From Bacteroidales bacterium UBA2712 (lineage in GTDB: Bacteria; Bacteroidota; Bacteroidia; Bacteroidales; Paludibacteraceae): a stretch of DNA of 64,000 bases. Positions 26,303-35,230 of the stretch are shown here, piece after piece. A program made the translations under genes and the position numbers. The notes under the pieces were generated by a model that did not search any database, was not told the origin of the DNA, and worked only from the letters and a program-made list of their open reading frames with translations. Position 1 is the stretch's first letter. Each line of letters begins with the position of its first letter. The DNA lies in assembly GCA_002354055.1 (NCBI GenBank), contig DEKW01000005.1:124001-188000 (forward strand), read 5' to 3'.

Positions 26303-27643
26303 ATGTTGAAACGAAATTTGTCCTTTGCTCAACTCTTTAACCTGAGTTTTGGATTCTTCGGAGTACAAATTGCTTACGCTCTTCAGAGCGCAAATATCTC
26401 CCGTATTTTTGCTACATTGGGTGCCGATCCCCACACGCTGAGTTTCTTTTGGATTCTTCCGCCGTTGATGGGTATGATTGTGCAGCCGCTGGTGGGTAAG
26501 TATAGTGACAAGACCTGGAATCGTCTGGGTCGCCGTAAACCTTATTTACTTGTGGGCGCGCTCATAGCGGTAGCGGTTATGTTGTTGCTGCCGAACGCGG
26601 GTAACTTTACCTTCACGCAGGCGGCATTCTTGGGATTGAATGCGGCTATGTGGTTTGGCCTTTTCTCGCTGATGTTCCTTGATACGAGCATCAATATCGC
26701 CATGCAGCCGTTCAAGATGATGGTAGGCGATATGGTCAATGAAGAGCAGAAGGGTACCGCTTATGCCATTCAGTCGGCGCTGTGTAACGCAGGCTCGCTC
26801 GTGGGGTACATCTTCCCGATCTTCTTTACCTGGATCGGCATCGCCAATACCGCTCCTGAAGGCGTTATTCCGGACTCTGTGAAATGGTCCTTCTACTGCG
26901 GCGCAGCGATTTTGATTCTCTGCTCTCTTTATACGTTCGCAACCGTTAAGGAGCTTAATCCGGAGGAGTATGCCGAGTTTCACGGTATTGATTTGAAAAA
27001 GAAGGAAGAGAAAGAGGAAGAAAAGGGCTTTGTGGCTCTCCTCGTCGAAGCTCCTTCGGCCTTCTGGACCGTCGGTTTGGTTCAGTTCTTCTGCTGGGCG
27101 GCGTTCATGTATATGTGGACGTACTCCAACGGAGCTATTGCTGCTAACTGTTACGGATGGGATGGCGTGAGCGCTGCGGATGAAGCTTTCCAGACGGCCG
27201 GTAACTGGGTTGGTGTGGTATTTGCTATTCAGGCTGTCGGATCGTTGCTCTGGGCAATGCTACTGCCGATACTCGAGAAATGGACAGGCAACAAGGGTGC
27301 GTACGCCATCTCGCTGCTCGTTGGTGCGGTGGGATTCATCTCTATCTGGTTTGTGACGAATCCGTATGTGCTCTGGCTTAGTTACGCACTTATCGGCGCC
27401 GCTTGGGCAGCTATGTTGGCCTTGCCGTTCACGATCGTGACGAACGCTATCAAGGGTGGCAATATGGGATACTACCTCGGATTATTCAACTGTACGATTT
27501 GCGTACCGCAGATTGTAGCAGCCCTCTGCGGTGGTCTTCTCCTTAAATATATATGCGCGCACGTGCAAGCCGGAATGCTGGTAGTAGCGGGTGTGCTACT
27601 TATATTGGGTGCTTGCTCGGTATTCCTGATTAAAGAAAAATAA
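26303..27643 (+). CDS. MFS sugar transporter (GPH/SLC45-like)
   Basis: A 446-residue, 12-helix inner-membrane carrier. The opening FNLSFGFFGVQIAYALQ and the loop GKYSDKTWNRLGRRKPY are typical of the SLC45-like/GPH group of sugar-cation symporters common in Bacteroidales glycan loci. It is first in an operon followed after 21 bases by a lipoprotein and then SusC/D, so it likely brings the released sugar into the cytoplasm. The nearby beta-galactosidase, galM and galK suggest a galactoside or galactose as cargo (inference). Confidence 0.88.
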   Translation: MLKRNLSFAQLFNLSFGFFGVQIAYALQSANISRIFATLGADPHTLSFFWILPPLMGMIVQPLVGKYSDKTWNRLGRRKPYLLVGALIAVAVMLLLPNAGNFTFTQAAFLGLNAAMWFGLFSLMFLDTSINIAMQPFKMMVGDMVNEEQKGTAYAIQSALCNAGSLVGYIFPIFFTWIGIANTAPEGVIPDSVKWSFYCGAAILILCSLYTFATVKELNPEEYAEFHGIDLKKKEEKEEEKGFVALLVEAPSAFWTVGLVQFFCWAAFMYMWTYSNGAIAANCYGWDGVSAADEAFQTAGNWVGVVFAIQAVGSLLWAMLLPILEKWTGNKGAYAISLLVGAVGFISIWFVTNPYVLWLSYALIGAAWAAMLALPFTIVTNAIKGGNMGYYLGLFNCTICVPQIVAALCGGLLLKYICAHVQAGMLVVAGVLLILGACSVFLIKEK

Positions 27644-27664
27644 CAAAAAATATCTATAATTATT

Positions 27665-28630
27665 ATGAAAAACAAATCTACGATTCTAATCATGGCCTTG
27701 GCCCTAATGACAGTCTTTGTGGGCTGTAGAAAGAATGAGATTGACATCGAAGATGAACTGAAGGAACTCTCCGAGGAGACATTCAAAAGTCTTGAGTACT
27801 GCAGCCACATGGATGTGAATGGCTACAATATGGATGTCATTCAATTCCATTTCAATCATGCAGACAATACTGTAGAGAAAACAACTTTTTCGTTTGGAGA
27901 TGGCATTCCAGTTGCGTTTGAGTCTAAGAACTATTCGTTTGAGTGGGACGAGTTTACAAGTTCCATGTTAGGAAGAAAAGCACGACTCGTTGCCGGTAAC
28001 GAAGTACTGCCATTGCTCTATCTGAATAATGTCTTTACTCTGTCGGATACAGTGCGGATGACAGAGGTGGAGGCTCTTGCAGATATTGCATCTTCCATTT
28101 CTTCGAACATTGCTAACTCTGATTGGGCTGCTTATGATCCCATCTACGTGATGCAAGATCGTTGGACCATGGATACGACCTGGTACGAGACCCATCGTCA
28201 GGGAAAGAAGATTATCGTTGACACTATTACAGGACGCTATAAACATGCAGAAAAAATCCCTGTAGGCATTGCCTCGCAGAAGATTTCGTATCTTCGCTTC
28301 TATGACGATGCTACTTCCCACAGAAAGACATTAGCATGGTCCAATGGCGAACAGGTAAATATAGTAACCTCGGATACGGCGATTTTGCCTCAGATCCAGG
28401 ACGCAACAAAGAATGATACGATTATTACATTCTCTATAGAAGAAACACCTGCTTCCCGTTCTTTTGCGGACACTGCCAATCACTGGGGTTTCGCAAAAGT
28501 CAAAGAGGGCGCATTTGATGTGATATATAAACATTCCGATGAAAGCGCAGATGAGATGCTGCAGATATCCGCTTATACGGATAGCACATTTACGCTGGAT
28601 AACGCGATTTATCATAACCTGAAAAAATAA
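27665..28630 (+). CDS. Lipoprotein of unknown function in the Sus-like operon
   Basis: A 321-residue protein with a lipoprotein signal ending VFVGC (Cys about 21). The rest is predicted soluble and beta-rich with many charged residues; I do not recognise a family. It lies between the transporter and susC (6 bases before the latter), the place where some loci encode a surface glycan-binding protein, but no binding signature is visible. Confidence 0.75.
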   Translation: MKNKSTILIMALALMTVFVGCRKNEIDIEDELKELSEETFKSLEYCSHMDVNGYNMDVIQFHFNHADNTVEKTTFSFGDGIPVAFESKNYSFEWDEFTSSMLGRKARLVAGNEVLPLLYLNNVFTLSDTVRMTEVEALADIASSISSNIANSDWAAYDPIYVMQDRWTMDTTWYETHRQGKKIIVDTITGRYKHAEKIPVGIASQKISYLRFYDDATSHRKTLAWSNGEQVNIVTSDTAILPQIQDATKNDTIITFSIEETPASRSFADTANHWGFAKVKEGAFDVIYKHSDESADEMLQISAYTDSTFTLDNAIYHNLKK

Positions 28631-28636
28631 TAGAGT

Positions 28637-31600
28637 ATGAAAAACAATATATTCAATATTCACGCTCTGCTGATTTCATGTCTCCTGTTAGTGGGGGTGT
28701 CAGCATTCGCTCAAAATACCGTCAATGGTACAGTTGTTGACGCAGCGAATGGAGAACCGATCATTGGTGCTTCCATTCTTGAAATTGGTACCACCAACGG
28801 TACCATCACCGATTGGGATGGTAATTTCAGCCTTACCGTAAAACCCGGAGCCAAGCTGGCTATCTCTTACATGGGTTACAAAACCCAAGAATTAGCTGCT
28901 ACTCCGAATATGTCTGTCAAACTGGGTGAAGACTCGGAATTGCTGGAAGAGGTCGTAGTAGTCGGCTATGGCGTAGTGAAGAAAGGTGATGCTACAGGTT
29001 CTGTCACCGCTATCAAACCCGATGATATGAACAAAGGTCTTACCACCAATGCCCAGGATATGCTTCAAGGTAAGATTGCCGGTGTGAACGTAGTGGCAGC
29101 CGATGGAACCCCGGGTGGTGCCGGTTCAATCACTATTCGTGGTGGCGCTTCTCTGAACGCTTCCAACAACCCGCTTATCGTAATCGACGGTTTGGCGATG
29201 GATGAGAATGGTATTCAGGGCGTTTCGAACCCGCTCTCCATGGTCAACCCGAATGATATCGAGAGCTTCACCGTTCTGAAGGACGCATCTGCTACCGCCA
29301 TCTATGGTAGCCGTGCATCGAACGGTGTCATCCTCATCACCACCAAGAAAGGTTCTAAAGGCAGCAAACCCAAAGTAAGTTACGCAGGTAACATGTCTAT
29401 CGGAACGCTCACCAATCGTACGCAAGTGCTGACGGCTGACCAACTTCGCGGATATGCGACAGCTTTAGGCCATAATGAAGATAAGACGAGCAAATTAGGT
29501 ACAGCCAGCACGGATTGGCAGGATCAAGTGTACCGCACGACTATCTCCACCGACCATAACATTTCCATTATGGGTGGTATAAAGAACAATATAGTGGATA
29601 TGCCGTATCGTGCGTCAGTGGGTTATACCTTACAAAACGGTGCGATCAAGACATCGCAAATGCAACGTGTGACAGCGTCGTTGAACCTGAGTCCGTCGTT
29701 TTTAGATAACCACCTGAATTTCAATATCAATACCAAGGGAATGTATATCTATAACCGCTATCCTGCCGGTGTCGTAGGAGCGGCTCTCTCTATGGATCCT
29801 ACAATGCCCGTTAGAGGCGAGGCGGTAAACGCCAACGGAGATGTTCTGGTTTCTCAGAGCGTTCTCGATAATTGGTTCGACGGCTACTACCAACGCGTAG
29901 TTACCCCCTCCGGATATAACGATGATGCATGGCCTTATACAACTAATGCGCAAACAACGGGTAACCCCGCAGCAGCATTAGCACATAAGGACGACCGCGC
30001 GAATGCAGGTTCGTTCGTAGGTAATATCGAGGCAGATTATAAGATTCATGGTTTCGAGGATTTGCACATCCACGCTAATTTTGGCGCAGACTATTCCTAC
30101 GGTAAACAGAAGACCATATTACCCGTTTACAGTTATGACAATCACTATTTCGGATGGAATGGCTGGAGCGATATGAGTAAGTACAATCTGCAGTTCTCTG
30201 CGTATGCTCAATACGGACATGATTGGACGGAGGCTAACCAGCATTTTGACGTGATGGTGGGTTATGAGAACCAATATTTCTACCGTCACACCCAAAGCGA
30301 TGGTTCCGGCTTCTACCAGAGCACGAATAAGGATGCAGAACTGGCCGGCACACCCTATAACAGATATACATCGGAATATATCACGGATAATGCGCTTCAG
30401 TCAGTATATGGCCGTATCAATTGGAATGGCTGGGATCAGGTCCTGGTTACAGCTACATTCCGTGCAGATGCGTCATCGCGTTTTGCTAAATATGATTCCA
30501 AAGGAAACAATGCGCGTTGGGGTCTCTTCCCTTCATTAGCCATCGGATGGAAGATCAAAGAGACATTCCTCAAGAATGTGAATGCCATCAATGATTTGAA
30601 ACTTCGTGTAGGTTATGGTATCACAGGTCAGCAGAACTTAGGTGTAGATTATTATTATTTACCGACCTATACCATCGCTCAAGATCATGCTTATTACCCC
30701 GTTTTGGATGGAGGTGAGAACAATCCTTTGTATGCAGGTAAGGATGCTAATGGTAACGCAGTTTATCAAACCAGCCGTCCGGGTGTATATAATACCGACC
30801 TGACATGGGAGAAGACATTCACCAGCAATATCGGTATAGACTTTGCTTTCCTCAACAACCGTATCAATGGTAATATTGACTACTATCATCGCCGCACCAA
30901 AGACCTGTTAAGTACAGTCAATGTTTCCGCGGGTTCTAACTTCAAGAACCAAATGTTAGGCAACATCGGTAGCCTCTACAACCAAGGAGTTGAGTTTGCA
31001 ATCAACGCAGTGCTGGTTGATAAAAAGAATTTCAAGTGGGACTTAGGTTACAATGTAGCTTGGAACCAAAACAAGATTACCCAGTTGTTGTCAGACGATC
31101 CTGACTACTTTGTGCCGGTAGGAGGTATCAGTTCCGGTACCGGAAACTCCATCCAAGCCCACAAAGTAGGCGAAGCTGCATATTCCTTCCTCGTATATGA
31201 GACGAAGGTTATGACCGATGAACAAGGCGTGACGCGTCATTATTTCGTAGATCGCAATAAGGATGGTCAGATCAACGATAATGACAAGTATATTTACCAC
31301 AACCCCTCAGCGCCCGTTACCATGGGTCTGCAGACCAAGTTCCAATTCTATGGATTTGACTTGGGCATTACCCTTCGTGCCAATATCGGCAACTACGTTT
31401 ACAACGATGTGTTGGCAGGCAACTTGCAGTGGGTAGAGGCTGATAAGGTATATCAGAATCAGAATGGCGGCTATCACTCAGTATTGACATCTGCTTTCAA
31501 TTGCTACTATGGCAACAACATGCGTAGCGATGATATCCGCACATATGTATGGAACGATACGAAACAAGCCTACGAAGTGGGTGTGGATCCCAAGTCCGGA

Positions 31601-31855
31601 AAAGTGATTACGAACTCTAACTGGTATGCTTCTGATTTCTTCGTAGAGAAAGCATCATTCCTGCGTATTGATAATATCACACTCGGATACAGCTTCAACA
31701 AGACGAAAGTACAAGGACGTGCGTACGTTACCGTATCCAACCCGTGCGTATTCTCTTCTTACAAGGGACTTGATCCTGAGGTAGGCGGAGGTATTGACAA
31801 TAATATCTATCCGCGTAGTATGACTACAGTGATGGGTATCAGCCTCCAGTTCTAA
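28637..31855 (+). CDS. SusC-like TonB-dependent outer-membrane transporter
   Basis: A 1072-residue SusC/RagA-type transporter that imports glycan pieces through the outer membrane with TonB energy. Signal peptide 1-25; a carboxypeptidase-regulatory-like domain (about 28-100; VNGTVVDAANGEPIIGASI); a TonB-box-like EEVVVVGYG; a plug with SGSITIRGGASL-like and DASATAIYGSRASNGVI motifs; then a long barrel ending in ...GISLQF with a terminal Phe. It is paired with a susD gene 48 bases downstream. Confidence 0.95.
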   Translation: MKNNIFNIHALLISCLLLVGVSAFAQNTVNGTVVDAANGEPIIGASILEIGTTNGTITDWDGNFSLTVKPGAKLAISYMGYKTQELAATPNMSVKLGEDSELLEEVVVVGYGVVKKGDATGSVTAIKPDDMNKGLTTNAQDMLQGKIAGVNVVAADGTPGGAGSITIRGGASLNASNNPLIVIDGLAMDENGIQGVSNPLSMVNPNDIESFTVLKDASATAIYGSRASNGVILITTKKGSKGSKPKVSYAGNMSIGTLTNRTQVLTADQLRGYATALGHNEDKTSKLGTASTDWQDQVYRTTISTDHNISIMGGIKNNIVDMPYRASVGYTLQNGAIKTSQMQRVTASLNLSPSFLDNHLNFNINTKGMYIYNRYPAGVVGAALSMDPTMPVRGEAVNANGDVLVSQSVLDNWFDGYYQRVVTPSGYNDDAWPYTTNAQTTGNPAAALAHKDDRANAGSFVGNIEADYKIHGFEDLHIHANFGADYSYGKQKTILPVYSYDNHYFGWNGWSDMSKYNLQFSAYAQYGHDWTEANQHFDVMVGYENQYFYRHTQSDGSGFYQSTNKDAELAGTPYNRYTSEYITDNALQSVYGRINWNGWDQVLVTATFRADASSRFAKYDSKGNNARWGLFPSLAIGWKIKETFLKNVNAINDLKLRVGYGITGQQNLGVDYYYLPTYTIAQDHAYYPVLDGGENNPLYAGKDANGNAVYQTSRPGVYNTDLTWEKTFTSNIGIDFAFLNNRINGNIDYYHRRTKDLLSTVNVSAGSNFKNQMLGNIGSLYNQGVEFAINAVLVDKKNFKWDLGYNVAWNQNKITQLLSDDPDYFVPVGGISSGTGNSIQAHKVGEAAYSFLVYETKVMTDEQGVTRHYFVDRNKDGQINDNDKYIYHNPSAPVTMGLQTKFQFYGFDLGITLRANIGNYVYNDVLAGNLQWVEADKVYQNQNGGYHSVLTSAFNCYYGNNMRSDDIRTYVWNDTKQAYEVGVDPKSGKVITNSNWYASDFFVEKASFLRIDNITLGYSFNKTKVQGRAYVTVSNPCVFSSYKGLDPEVGGGIDNNIYPRSMTTVMGISLQF

Positions 31856-31903
31856 GTAAATACGAGGAAGAATAAAAAAGAAACTTTAAAATTAAATAGC
31901 GTT

Positions 31904-33625
31904 ATGAAATACACAAAAATATTCTTGGCAGCCTTATTAGGAATAGGAATGACAGCATGTTCGCTTGATAGAACCCCGCTGGATCCTAACACAGACACTA
32001 ATTTTAATAAAGATGCAGTGTTCGCTAAATGCTACGCCACTTTCGGTACCACAGGTCAAAAAGGTCCTGATGGAAACGGAGATGTGGATGGTATTGACGA
32101 AGGTACCTCTTCGTTCTATCGTATGTTTTGGGAACTGAATGAGTTCTGTACCGACGAAGGTTGGTGGATCTGGAACGACGTGGGATTAGCGGATATTCGA
32201 ACCTTGACATGGAGTTCGAGCAACGACTTGGTATATGGTTTGTATTCGCGTCTGAACTTCGATATTACGCTCTGTAATTCGTTTTTGGATAAGACATCCG
32301 AATACACGGATGACGTGACATTGGCTCAACGCGCAGAGGTACGTATGCTGCGTGCGATCAATTTCTACTATCTATTGGATATGTTCTATCGCGTGCCGTT
32401 CTCGCTGACAGTATCGCCTAACAAACCGATGCCGACCACGCGTAAAGATTTGTTCGCATGGTTGGAGTCGGAATGTCTGGAGTTGGCATCCGATCCGTAT
32501 ATCATCCAAGCAGGTCAGCGAACCAATAAATACCGTGTAGATCAGGCATGTGCATGGTTCCTTTTGATGCGTCTTTACCTCAACGCAGAAGTATATAATG
32601 AGTCCGCACTCGGAGCACGAGATGGTGCAGCTCGGTATGCAGACGCCAAGCAGTATGCGAAGAAATTGATGGACAGTTCGTATGAACTGCATGGATATGA
32701 CAAATCGGCGAAGAAAGCCATTGACCTGGCTGCAGAGCGCACCGCAGACCATGTTTACTTCTCTGCCTATCAACAGTTGTTTATGGGAGATAATGATAAT
32801 AACGGCGCTCAAAAGGAGGCAATCTTCCTTATCTACCAGGATGCTATCCATTGCCAAAACTGGGGTGGTTCCCGCTTCCTTGTCAGCGCAGTCCGCGATG
32901 CCAACTATGTTCCATTCGGCTCGACGGATACATGGTCGTGTTTCCGTTCCTCGCCAGAGTTCGTATATTATTGGGTTGACAAATCCAAAGCATCCTCTTT
33001 GGCTCTGAACGAGTATCAAATGCCTGTTGCCATAGGCGATGACCGAGCTATCATGGCTTCCAAGACCACGGCCGGCAAGAAGATGTCGTTAACGGGTAAT
33101 GAGGCAGCTGATTTTTACGCTTCTTGGTCAGTCCTTAAGTTTAACGGCATATACTCTACCGCAAAGACAGTCACTATGAAGGACACCCAGGGTAATGATT
33201 CCATCGTAGAAGCTCCGTGGAACTGGGCATCGCCCGTCGGCGAACCGAAATGGCCGGATACGGATATTCCATTGTTCCGTCTTGCAGAGGCTTATCTGAC
33301 TTATGCCGAGGCATGCTTCCGTACGGGAGAAACGGCTCCCGCTATCGAGGCTGTAAACTGTCTGCGTCGTCGTGCCAATGCACCCGAGATCACCTCTTTA
33401 GACGATGAAACATTATTGACCGAGTGGGCAAAAGAGTTCTGGTGCGAAGGTCGCCGTCGTACGGACTTGATCCGATTTGGTCAGTTTGCAGGTCCCAATA
33501 CTACCAAGACTTGGGAGGGACATAAAGCAGGCAAGGATGCAAAATATAATGTGTATCCGATTCCTGCCAAGGATGTCACTGCCAATGAAAACTTAAAAGG
33601 TCTCAACGAAGAAATAGGATATTAA
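31904..33625 (+). CDS. SusD/RagB-like glycan-binding lipoprotein
   Basis: A 573-residue surface lipoprotein that forms the lid of the SusC transporter. Signal peptide with a lipobox at GMTAC (Cys about 19), followed by SLDRTPLDPNTDTNFNK. TPR-like helices (AEVRMLRAINFYYLLDMFYRVP) and the C-terminal WAKEFWCEGRRRTDLIRFG and YPIPAKDV segments are characteristic of RagB/SusD. Substrate specificity cannot be read from the sequence. Confidence 0.94.
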   Translation: MKYTKIFLAALLGIGMTACSLDRTPLDPNTDTNFNKDAVFAKCYATFGTTGQKGPDGNGDVDGIDEGTSSFYRMFWELNEFCTDEGWWIWNDVGLADIRTLTWSSSNDLVYGLYSRLNFDITLCNSFLDKTSEYTDDVTLAQRAEVRMLRAINFYYLLDMFYRVPFSLTVSPNKPMPTTRKDLFAWLESECLELASDPYIIQAGQRTNKYRVDQACAWFLLMRLYLNAEVYNESALGARDGAARYADAKQYAKKLMDSSYELHGYDKSAKKAIDLAAERTADHVYFSAYQQLFMGDNDNNGAQKEAIFLIYQDAIHCQNWGGSRFLVSAVRDANYVPFGSTDTWSCFRSSPEFVYYWVDKSKASSLALNEYQMPVAIGDDRAIMASKTTAGKKMSLTGNEAADFYASWSVLKFNGIYSTAKTVTMKDTQGNDSIVEAPWNWASPVGEPKWPDTDIPLFRLAEAYLTYAEACFRTGETAPAIEAVNCLRRRANAPEITSLDDETLLTEWAKEFWCEGRRRTDLIRFGQFAGPNTTKTWEGHKAGKDAKYNVYPIPAKDVTANENLKGLNEEIGY

Positions 33626-33690
33626 TAAACGACAAGTCGTTTACTTAAATTAACCAATTTTATTAACCAATTTTATTAACTAAATTCATT

Positions 33691-35076
33691 ATGAAAAAAC
33701 TATTCGCTTTTGTAGCAGCCGCTCTCTTTAGCGTTGCTACGTTCGCAAGTCGTGAAGTGGTTCCTTCGGATGCTGATTTGGCATCGTATGCAACGGGAAC
33801 TTACACGATGTGTATCTACAATGACGGCGCGTGCAACGGTATCGTTCTGAATGGTACGTATGCAGGTTGGCCTAATGCTGCTGACCACGCTACTCTGCTT
33901 GACTTCGTAGAAGTAACAGGTTTCGAAGGTTGGTATGTCGTTTCTTGGGAAGATGCAACGGATCCCGCAGCTGACGGTGGTGTACAGGCTAAGCCGATCC
34001 AATTGGACGGTAGTGGTTTGTTCAACTGGGATTACCAACTTGGTTTCGATCAAAATCTGATAGACAAAGCGCCTACTACTGTGATTAGAGGTAATGCAGA
34101 ATTTCTTTCCGGTAATAACGGCACAGAGGTTGATATCAAGAACATTCAACCGGGTATCCTTGTGTTTGTAGTTGAGAGCTGGAAGAATAATCCTTGTACA
34201 GCTGTATATCACACTTACAAAGTATCACTTGTTTCGCCGGATTGCAACGATGAGGACTTTATCACTCCTGCTATCTCCGGTGGTTTCAACGGCTGGGCAC
34301 AAGAGGCTATGACTTTGAATGAGCTGAAGACCGCAGAGCGTCAGAATGCTAACCTCCCGGGTGCAGTATTCGAGATCAGTTTCAAGGCTGCTGAGGGTTC
34401 TGAGTACAAATTCCGTTCTGCTGCAGAGTGGGGCGCTGACTGGAGCAATGAGCTCAAAGAGTATGACGCTGAGAATGACGAGTGGAAAGCATATAACGGT
34501 GGTGCAAACCTTGTACTTGGTGAAGAAACCGATATTATGTATGACCTTGGCGATCCTACCTTGTATTCTTGGAACAACTGCGAGAAACCCGAGCCGGTTG
34601 ACTCAACAGTTTATCACACGATAGTATCTCTTAAAGCTCCGGCCAATGGTCCTGAAGCTGTTGAGATTATCGGTACGTTCGATGAGTGGGCTGGTACTGC
34701 AATGGAACTCCTTAATACCGGTTGGTACTTTGCTGAACTTGATGTTATGGGATTCCAAGAGTTCAAGTTCCGTTCAGGTGTTGGTGCAACGTCAGACGAG
34801 AAATGGGCTAACGAAATCGTTTATGCAGCCAGCGGTGAGGGCCTCGCAAATATGAAATTCGAGCAACTCTGGCTGGATGATACTTATAAAGGCACTCCTT
34901 GCAAGTGGATTGAGCTTGATCTCAGTGGTGAAGAGTATGTATGGAAAGCTAACTGGGTAGAAGGTATCGAGAACGTAGTTCTGACCGAGAAGGCACAGAA
35001 AGTAGTTGTTGACGGCGTTCTTTACATCGTTCGTGACAACAAGATGTTCAACGTACAGGGAACTCAGGTTCGTTAA
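33691..35076 (+). CDS. Secreted starch-binding-like (SusE/F position) protein with C-terminal sorting module
   Basis: A 461-residue exported protein with a plain signal peptide (MKKLFAFVAAALFSVATFA) and no lipobox Cys, unlike SusE/SusF. Two E-set/CBM48-like modules are seen: about 185-295 (SGGFNGWAQEAMTL ... YKFRSA) and about 308-410 (IIGTFDEWAGTAMEL ... FKFRSG); the N-terminal 165 residues are unassigned. The tail GIENVVLTEKAQKVVVDG followed by VLYIVRDNKMFNVQGTQVR is the same C-terminal module as in 7583-9727 and 54142-56898. It is last in the operon, before a strong terminator. Confidence 0.75.
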   Translation: MKKLFAFVAAALFSVATFASREVVPSDADLASYATGTYTMCIYNDGACNGIVLNGTYAGWPNAADHATLLDFVEVTGFEGWYVVSWEDATDPAADGGVQAKPIQLDGSGLFNWDYQLGFDQNLIDKAPTTVIRGNAEFLSGNNGTEVDIKNIQPGILVFVVESWKNNPCTAVYHTYKVSLVSPDCNDEDFITPAISGGFNGWAQEAMTLNELKTAERQNANLPGAVFEISFKAAEGSEYKFRSAAEWGADWSNELKEYDAENDEWKAYNGGANLVLGEETDIMYDLGDPTLYSWNNCEKPEPVDSTVYHTIVSLKAPANGPEAVEIIGTFDEWAGTAMELLNTGWYFAELDVMGFQEFKFRSGVGATSDEKWANEIVYAASGEGLANMKFEQLWLDDTYKGTPCKWIELDLSGEEYVWKANWVEGIENVVLTEKAQKVVVDGVLYIVRDNKMFNVQGTQVR

Positions 35077-35086
35077 GACCAAAAGA

Positions 35087-35114
35087 CTAGTTAACTAGTT
35101 TACTAGTTTACTAG
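35087..35114. repeat. CTAGTTTA-type short repeat
   Basis: Four ctagtt(a/t)a-type units lie just after the stop of the starch-binding-like gene and before its terminator. Confidence 0.7.
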
Positions 35115-35120
35115 AAATAA

Positions 35121-35152
35121 AATAGCTCGGGCAAATGCCCGGGCTATTTTTT
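35121..35152. terminator. Rho-independent terminator, bidirectional
   Basis: Stem AATAGCTCGGGCA / TGCCCGGGCTATT with a two-base spacer, an A-run before and a T-run after. It ends the Sus-like operon on the plus strand and can serve the convergent GH2 operon. Confidence 0.9.
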
Positions 35153-35183
35153 GTACTTACAGAGAACTTACAGAGTACTTACG

Positions 35184-35228
35184 TTGGCTTTGACTGTCGG
35201 TTGACCGTCGTTTGACCGTCGGGATTGG
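35184..35228. repeat. 45-bp dispersed repeat, intergenic copy
   Basis: It differs from 13733-13777 by one base (gtcgtttg versus gtcggttg). It lies between the terminator and the 3' end of the GH2 gene. Confidence 0.95.
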
Positions 35229-35230
35229 GC

